DNA from: Acidobacteriota bacterium
GTDB lineage: Bacteria; Acidobacteriota; Terriglobia; Acidoferrales; 2-02-FULL-67-57
DNA length: 9,330 bases
Assembly: GCA_016210895.1 (NCBI GenBank)
Contig: JACQTG010000255.1
Span: 1 to 9,330 of the forward strand
Reading direction: 5' to 3'
Within the stretch, counting starts at the first letter, position 1. Every line of letters starts with the position of its first letter. This document shows, one piece after another, positions 4,436 through 9,330 of this stretch. The notes under the pieces were generated by a model that was not told where the DNA came from, searched no databases, and was given only the letters and a program-made list of their open reading frames with translations. The position numbers and the translations under genes are program-made.

Positions 4436-7282
4436 TCAGCGGGACGTCTCCAGCGTGCCGAGCAGGGCGATCACTTTTTGGTACTGGCTATTGTACTCCG
4501 CCTGGCGGCGCTCCATGGCGCGGATTACGTCGGCGGGGGCGCGGGCGCGGAACTGCTGGTTCTCGAGCTGCTCGCGCATGCGGGCCAGCTCGGCCTCAAG
4601 CTTTTCTTTTTCCTTCTGCAGGCGGGTGCGCTCGGCGTCGCGGTCGCTCGCGGCCAGCGGCACCGATGCGTCAAAGCGAGCGGCCGTGCGGAGCACGCCG
4701 CCGCCGGCCGTCAGGTGGCCTTCGCGCAACTCGAGTTGGGAGAGATGAGCCAGGCGGACGATGGTGTCCTGATGGGCGCGGAAGAGCGCGAGCACGGCGG
4801 GCTCGGTCGAGCCCAGCGCCGCTTCGATCTTGCGCCGGGCGTCGATTTTCATTTCCCCGCGGATATTCCGCAGCGCGGTGATGGCCTCCTGCAGGAGCGC
4901 CATCTCCTGCTCGGCTTGGTACGCTATTTGCGACTCTGTAACGGTCTCAATGCGTATCTTCGGGAAGTGTTCAAGTGCTATAGAGCCCCGCTGTCCACGT
5001 TCGGTTAACCTGTGCCAGAGCTCTTCGGTGATGAAAGGCATGAACGGGTGCAGCAGGCGGAGCGCCACATCAAATACGGCAAAGAGGATGCGCCAAGCGT
5101 TCTTTGCAGCTTTGCGGTCAGAGGCCGCCAGCCTGGGTTTGACCCACTCGATGTACCAGTCGCAGAACTCGTGCCAGAAGAAGTGGTATATGACGTGAGC
5201 AGCCTCGTGGAAGCGGAACCCGTCGAGCGCTTGGTTGAGCAAGGCGGTGGCCCTATCCAAACGGGAGAAAATCCACCGGTCTGCCAGATCAAGATCTGGC
5301 GGGAGTGCTGCACGCCAGGCTAACGGAGAGAGGTCTTCGAGCTTACCGTGCACCGTTTCGTACTTGTCTAGGTTGACGAACAGAAAACGGGCGGCGTTCC
5401 AGATCTTGTTGGCGAAGGCACGGTAGGAACGCATGCGGTCTTCGCTCAAGGAGATGTCGGTGCCCGGGGCGGACATGATGGCCAAAGTGAAGCGCACGGC
5501 GTCGGTGCCGTACTTTTCGGTTACCTCGAGCGGGTCGATGACGTTGCCCCGCGTCTTCGACATCTTCTGCCGCTCGGCGTCGCGGACGATCTGGTGGATG
5601 TAGAGAGTACGGAAGGGAATGCGGTCTTCTGGCTGGGGGCGCGGGAGGAAGTGCAGGCCGAACATGATCATCCGCGCGTCCCAGAAAAACAGGATGTCGA
5701 AGCCATTGACCATCAGCGTAGTGGGGTAGAAGGCAGCAAGGTCAGGTGTTTCGTCGGGCCAGCCAAGGGTCGAGAACGGCCACAGCGCAGAACTGAACCA
5801 GGTGTCAAGGACGTCAGGGTCCTGGGCGATGCGGCCGGAGCCGCAGGTGGCGCACTTGACCGGTGGCGGCTCAGGCGGCGGCAGGCCGGGCGCGGCCGGA
5901 TAGACGCGCGCCGCCGTCATCTCGCCGCAAACGGCGCAGTGCCAGACAGGGATACGGTGACCCCACCAGAGCTGGCGCGAGATGCACCAGTCGTGGAGGT
6001 TGCGCATCCAGTGGAGGTAGACACGGGCGTTGTTTTCCGGCACCACGCGAATCCAGCCGCGTTCGACGGCTTCGATGGCCGGCTCGGCCAGCGGCTGCAT
6101 CTTGCAGAACCACTGCAGCGACAGCCGCGGCTCGACCAGGGTCTTGCAGCGGTGGCAGAGGCCGACGGCGTGGCGATACGGCTCGACTTTTTCCACCAGG
6201 TCTTGCTTTTCGAGGTCGGCCAGCACGCGCTTGCGGGCTTCGAAGCGGTCGAGGCCGGCGTAGGGCCCGGCGTTTTCGTTGGTGCGCGCGGCGTCGTCGA
6301 AGATGTTGATCGGGGCGAGATGGTGGCGCTGGCCGACTTCGAAGTCGTTCGGGTCGTGCGCGGGAGTGACCTTGACCGCGCCGCTGCCGAACGCGGGGTC
6401 CACGTAGGCATCCGCGACGACGGGGATTTCGCGGTTGAGTAGCGGCAGGCGCACGGTCTGGCCGACGAAGGGTCGGTAGCGGTCGTCCTCGGGGTGGACG
6501 GCGACGCCGGTGTCGCCGAGCATCGTTTCGGGACGGGTAGTGGCGATGATGAGGTGGTAGGAGGTGCCGACGACGGGATAGCGGAGGTAGTAGAGGCGGG
6601 CGTCGCGCTCCTCGTGCTGCACCTCGAGGTCGCTCAGCGCGGTGCCGCAGCGCGGGCACCAGTTGACCATATAGCGCCCGCGGTAGATCAGGCCTTCCTG
6701 GTAGAGCCGGACGAAGGCCTCGATGACCGCGCGATAGAGAGCAGGCTCGAGCGTAAAGCGCTCGCGCGTCCAGTCGCAGGAGGCGCCCAGGCGCACCATC
6801 TGCTTCTTGATGGTGTCGCCGCTCTCCTTCTTCCAGGCCCAGACTCTGCGCTCGAACTCCTCGCGGCCGAGCTGCTTGCGGTCGATGCTCTGCTCGGCGA
6901 GCAGGCGCTCGACGACAAGCTGGGTGGCGATGCCCGCATGGTCGGTGCCGGGCAGCCAGAGCGTGCGGTGCCCCTGCATCCGCCGCCAGCGGATGAGAGC
7001 GTCAATCTGGGTGTGCTCCAGCATGTGGCCCATATGGAGAGAGCCGGTGACGTTGGGCGGAGGGATGGCGAGCGAGAACGTGCCTTTGTCCGGCGGGCGA
7101 TGCTGGGCGGCGACCTCGGGGGTAAAGAGCTTCTGCTCGACCCAGGCCTGGGCCCAGCGCGGCTCGATGGCCGAAGGGTCGTAGGCCTTCGCCATCTCGC
7201 CGGCCCCGCCGCTGGCGGGTTGCTCGGCGGGTTTGGATGCCTGCGCCACAGAAGGTTCACTATAGCGCAAACCGCCGAACAT
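4436..7282 (-). CDS. valS: Valyl-tRNA synthetase
   Basis: It charges tRNA-Val with valine using ATP, and hydrolyses mischarged Thr-tRNA-Val. The 948 residues carry the full class I layout. The HIGH motif is HMGH at 83-86, after PPPNVTG. The CP1 editing domain spans about 205-390 with TTRPET (248-253) and HDPND (309-313). Cys pairs suited to zinc occur at CPRC 209-212, CHRC 376-379, CAVC 449-452 and CATC 477-480. DTWFSSALWPFSTLGWP (493-509) precedes the KMSKS motif, KMSKT at 573-577. The anticodon-binding helical domain spans about 665-800 (DRWIFSRL at 668-675, HPFMPFITEELW at 745-756). The C-terminal coiled-coil arm spans about 874-945. The start is uncertain: ATG at 7282 gives a low-complexity 29-residue leader, while ATG at 7195 (MAKAYDPSAIEPRW) begins at the conserved core. 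Neither has a clear ribosome site. It is the first gene of the leftward run. GC falls in the part encoding the anticodon domain. Confidence 0.98.
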   Translation of the reverse strand: MFGGLRYSEPSVAQASKPAEQPASGGAGEMAKAYDPSAIEPRWAQAWVEQKLFTPEVAAQHRPPDKGTFSLAIPPPNVTGSLHMGHMLEHTQIDALIRWRRMQGHRTLWLPGTDHAGIATQLVVERLLAEQSIDRKQLGREEFERRVWAWKKESGDTIKKQMVRLGASCDWTRERFTLEPALYRAVIEAFVRLYQEGLIYRGRYMVNWCPRCGTALSDLEVQHEERDARLYYLRYPVVGTSYHLIIATTRPETMLGDTGVAVHPEDDRYRPFVGQTVRLPLLNREIPVVADAYVDPAFGSGAVKVTPAHDPNDFEVGQRHHLAPINIFDDAARTNENAGPYAGLDRFEARKRVLADLEKQDLVEKVEPYRHAVGLCHRCKTLVEPRLSLQWFCKMQPLAEPAIEAVERGWIRVVPENNARVYLHWMRNLHDWCISRQLWWGHRIPVWHCAVCGEMTAARVYPAAPGLPPPEPPPVKCATCGSGRIAQDPDVLDTWFSSALWPFSTLGWPDETPDLAAFYPTTLMVNGFDILFFWDARMIMFGLHFLPRPQPEDRIPFRTLYIHQIVRDAERQKMSKTRGNVIDPLEVTEKYGTDAVRFTLAIMSAPGTDISLSEDRMRSYRAFANKIWNAARFLFVNLDKYETVHGKLEDLSPLAWRAALPPDLDLADRWIFSRLDRATALLNQALDGFRFHEAAHVIYHFFWHEFCDWYIEWVKPRLAASDRKAAKNAWRILFAVFDVALRLLHPFMPFITEELWHRLTERGQRGSIALEHFPKIRIETVTESQIAYQAEQEMALLQEAITALRNIRGEMKIDARRKIEAALGSTEPAVLALFRAHQDTIVRLAHLSQLELREGHLTAGGGVLRTAARFDASVPLAASDRDAERTRLQKEKEKLEAELARMREQLENQQFRARAPADVIRAMERRQAEYNSQYQKVIALLGTLETSR

Positions 7283-7339
7283 CGTGAACCCCGCCGCCGG
7301 AACGCGTGCCCGAGGGCGAAGTTCTTCGACAGCCGCGCG

Positions 7340-7368
7340 TTGACTTACTCCGCGGTGCGGCCTAAGAT
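7340..7368 (+). promoter_or_regulatory. Predicted sigma70-type promoter for the TPR protein gene
   Basis: TTGACT (7340-7345), a spacer of exactly 17 bases, then TAAGAT (7363-7368) matches the housekeeping consensus at 5/6 and 4/6. It lies in the 120-base divergent gap and points at the gene starting at 7403, implying a transcript start near 7375 and a leader of about 28 bases. I found no comparable pair for valS in the opposite direction. The prediction is from consensus only. Confidence 0.6.
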
Positions 7369-7402
7369 GGCCGCCACCATACCGGCTGGCTGATCAGGGG
7401 CC

Positions 7403-9259
7403 ATGAAGGGCGTCAGGATCGGATTTCTTCTCTTCCTCTCTGCCTGGGCTATCAGCGCAGAGGCACAGCGTCCAGGGGTTGAGAACCCGGACCGGGTGCC
7501 GTCTGCGCCGGAGCTTCAGCGTGAGGCAAATCTGATCGTGCGCGTGCGCGACGTCAAAGGGGTTCCTCTCTCCCATCAAGCCATCGTGAGTCTTTACTCC
7601 GGCTTGAATTCCTTGCTGTTGATTGAGCCCACCCGTGAGGGTGGGCAAGCCGTCTTTCGAAGAATTTCCCGCGGAGGTTACTACTTCGTAGAAGTCGAGG
7701 CGTTGGGTTATGAGACCGCGCGGGAGGAGGTTCTGGTCGCGGGCTCGGTCAACTACGCGCTTGTCTTTCTCACGCCAGAGTCCCCGGTCAAGAGCACAGC
7801 CGCCCCCCCGGGTCCGCCGGTGTTGGCGCCGAAAGCACGCAAGGAAGTGGAGCGCGGGCTCAAGGCGCTGGAGGCGAACAACCTGGAGGAAGCGCGCACA
7901 CGGTTCGAGCGCGCGCTCAAGCTGGCGCCGGGGCATCCCGAGGTCAACTATTTGGTGGGCCTGGTGTACTTTCGCCTGGGCGAGCTGGGAAAGGCGCGCA
8001 CCCATCTGGAAAAGGCCACCCGGCTCGCCCCCGAACACGGCTCCGTCCTGCTGATTCTGGGCGCCGTCCTCTTCCAACTGCAGGACTACCGGCAGGCGAC
8101 CACGATCTTGGAGCGGGCGCTCGAAGTACAACCCCAGTTCTGGGCCGGCCACGACCTGCTGGCGCGGTCCTACGCGATCGAAGGTCAGTTGGAGAAGGCG
8201 CGCGCGCACGCCGAGCGGGCGCTGGAGCTGGGTGGAGACAAATCTCCCACGCTGCTTTTCTTCCTGGCGGAGCTGCTTGCCCGGTTGGGAGAGCGGGATA
8301 AGGCGATTGAGCAGGCAGAGGTGTTTCTCGCCCGGCACCCGGACCACGAATTGGCTGCCGAAGCGCAAAGCTTGCTCGCGCGCCTCCGCAGCGAGCGGCA
8401 GGCTTCACCTCAGCCGGCCAGCCTCGCCTCCCCGGCGGTCCTGGCGACGCCGGGCCTGGCCGCGGCGGTGGCCGTGCCGCCGGCTCCGACCTGGGCGCCC
8501 CCCGACCTGGATGAGGTGCGCCCACCGGTTCTGACCGACGTTTCCTGCAACCAGCCGGAGGTAGTGGGCGCCCTGAAGCGACACGCCACCGAACTCGTGG
8601 ATAACCTGCAGCGATTCACAGCCACCGAGCAGGTGGAGTCCGAGCGGGTGGATGAAGCCGGAAAGGTGCGCGCGAGCAAGGCACGAACCTTCGAGTATGT
8701 CGTCTTCATCGAAAAGACCCCGGCCGGAACTCTCTCCGTGCAGGAAAAGCGCAACGGGCGCGTCGGCTTGGAGTCGTTTGCCACCTATGCCACCGGGCTG
8801 GCCGCCATGGCGTTGGTCTTCCACCCCATCTATGCGGAGGACTTCGCCTTTCAGTGCGAAGGCCTGAGCCCAGAGAACGGCCAAGCCGCCTGGCAGGTGT
8901 ATTTTCGCCAGCGGGAAGACCGCCAAGCGCGGGTGGCCTCGCTGCGTCGGCGGTCGGGGCTCTACCAGCTTCCGCTGAAAGGGAGAGTTTGGCTCTCGGC
9001 GACGAGCTACAAGATCGCGCGTCTGGAGATTGATCTGGTCAGTCCGATCCCCGCGATCGAGCTCGACCGGCACCATATCGCCATCGAGTACCGGCCGGTG
9101 ACGTTTGTGCGTAACCACAGTCGGCTGTGGCTGCCCCACACGGCGGAGTTATTCCTCCAGTTGAGTGGGCGGCGCTACCACCACCGCCACAGCTTCCGCG
9201 ACTACCAGCTCTTCGCCGTCGAGGTGGACGAGCGCGTCCAGAACGTAAGCCAACCGTAA
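7403..9259 (+). CDS. Secreted TPR-repeat protein with N-terminal carboxypeptidase-regulatory-like domain and uncharacterised C-terminal module
   Basis: The 618-residue protein has a signal peptide (basic MKGVR, hydrophobic 6-18, AEA site at 19-21, likely cleavage before Gln22), so it should be exported. Residues 43-125 form a beta-rich domain (LIVRVRDVKGVPL, later GGYYFVEVEALGYE) resembling carboxypeptidase-regulatory or PEGA-like folds. Residues 145-315 hold about five TPR units, the clearest being LEEARTRFERALKLAPGHPE (161-180) and its neighbours, which would form a protein-binding superhelix. A Pro/Ala-rich linker (332-372) leads to residues 375-618, with VQEKRNGR (446-453), LVFHPIYAEDFAFQCEGL (471-488), LKGRVWLSATSYKIARLEIDL in part (525-545) and LWLPHTAEL (575-583). 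I recognise this C-terminal pattern from acidobacterial proteins but know no function. The ATG at 7403 is preceded closely by AGGGG. It is transcribed away from valS and no partner gene is in view. Confidence 0.93.
   Translation: MKGVRIGFLLFLSAWAISAEAQRPGVENPDRVPSAPELQREANLIVRVRDVKGVPLSHQAIVSLYSGLNSLLLIEPTREGGQAVFRRISRGGYYFVEVEALGYETAREEVLVAGSVNYALVFLTPESPVKSTAAPPGPPVLAPKARKEVERGLKALEANNLEEARTRFERALKLAPGHPEVNYLVGLVYFRLGELGKARTHLEKATRLAPEHGSVLLILGAVLFQLQDYRQATTILERALEVQPQFWAGHDLLARSYAIEGQLEKARAHAERALELGGDKSPTLLFFLAELLARLGERDKAIEQAEVFLARHPDHELAAEAQSLLARLRSERQASPQPASLASPAVLATPGLAAAVAVPPAPTWAPPDLDEVRPPVLTDVSCNQPEVVGALKRHATELVDNLQRFTATEQVESERVDEAGKVRASKARTFEYVVFIEKTPAGTLSVQEKRNGRVGLESFATYATGLAAMALVFHPIYAEDFAFQCEGLSPENGQAAWQVYFRQREDRQARVASLRRRSGLYQLPLKGRVWLSATSYKIARLEIDLVSPIPAIELDRHHIAIEYRPVTFVRNHSRLWLPHTAELFLQLSGRRYHHRHSFRDYQLFAVEVDERVQNVSQP
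7627..7646. repeat. Perfect 8-bp palindrome with GTGA loop inside the TPR protein gene
   Basis: GCCCACCC (7627-7634), loop GTGA, then GGGTGGGC (7639-7646). As RNA it would be an 8-bp stem closed by a GNRA-type tetraloop. It is read in frame (PTREGG, residues 76-81) in the N-terminal beta domain. About two such stems are expected by chance in this window, so it is listed only because similar elements seem familiar to me as dispersed repeats in acidobacterial DNA, which I could not check. Confidence 0.35.
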
Positions 9260-9330
9260 GACTCCACCTGCACGCTTGCGGAGCCATACCACGCGGGCCT
9301 GCCGGTCGCCGAAGCCCAGCGGCGCTACAC

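Noticed and set aside
5283..5300. GCCAGATC-AA-GATCTGGC palindrome inside valS
   Set aside because: The centre cannot form a loop without opening the stem. It encodes PDLDLAD in a conserved region, and its length is within chance expectation.
7370..7380. GCCGCCACCAT resembling a eukaryotic Kozak sequence
   Set aside because: It is not followed by ATG and lies in bacterial DNA between two bacterial genes. It is coincidence.
5594..7393. Plus-strand open frames of 282 and 299 codons opposite valS
   Set aside because: They are antisense to the editing and catalytic domains of a certain valyl-tRNA synthetase, with no motif and no ribosome site.
7367..7393. Short upstream frame MAATIPAG before the TPR gene
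   Set aside because: Its ATG overlaps the predicted -10 element, so it would lie upstream of the transcript start.
7394..9139. Minus-strand open frames of 324 and 244 codons opposite the TPR gene
   Set aside because: They are shadows of the TPR and C-terminal modules. The sense frame has a promoter, signal peptide and repeats; these have none.
9260..9330. Possible start or end of a further gene at the right edge
   Set aside because: Both strands have short open frames, but there is no start with a ribosome site and no recognisable protein. There is too little sequence to support a gene, and no clear terminator hairpin either.

Overview
This is a GC-rich bacterial window. Hand counts give roughly 65% GC in typical coding stretches. 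It looks like ordinary chromosome from Acidobacteriota. The evidence is the gene order (valS, nadC, birA, coaX), a conserved protein of unknown function with the look of an acidobacterial family protein, and a secreted TPR protein with the kind of C-terminal module I associate with that phylum. The phylum call rests on pattern recognition, not a database search. No mobile element, CRISPR array, rRNA or tRNA gene is visible.

Positions 7282 down to 1 (minus strand) form one tightly packed run of six genes that looks like an operon. In transcription order these are valS (valyl-tRNA synthetase), nadC (quinolinate phosphoribosyltransferase, NAD synthesis), birA (biotin protein ligase with an N-terminal DNA-binding domain), coaX (type III pantothenate kinase, CoA synthesis), a 269-residue protein of unknown function, and the 5' part of an RlmD/RumA-type RNA uracil-C5 methyltransferase that runs off the window at position 1. 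The gaps are 53, 6, 12, 52 and 5 bases. The three central enzymes each supply or attach a universal cofactor (NAD, biotin, CoA). The flanking genes serve translation: one charges tRNA and one probably modifies rRNA.

Positions 7283-7402 are a short divergent intergenic region. It holds a good sigma70-like promoter (TTGACT, 17 bases, TAAGAT) firing rightward. I saw no convincing promoter for the leftward operon there. Positions 7403-9259 (plus strand) encode a secreted protein: signal peptide, a small beta-rich domain resembling carboxypeptidase regulatory domains, about five TPR units, a Pro/Ala linker, and a C-terminal module of about 240 residues with no function I can name. Positions 9260-9330 hold no supportable gene and no clear terminator.

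Most of the window is housekeeping, and I do not see an undescribed multi-gene system. The points most worth a second look are these. The coaX product has Asn at residue 6, where the family has a conserved catalytic-site Asp. A 10-bp perfect hairpin begins 20 bases into nadC. Two perfect palindromes sit in frame inside coding sequences and may belong to a dispersed repeat family. The unknown-function gene is embedded in the cofactor operon. The anticodon-binding end of valS has noticeably lower GC.
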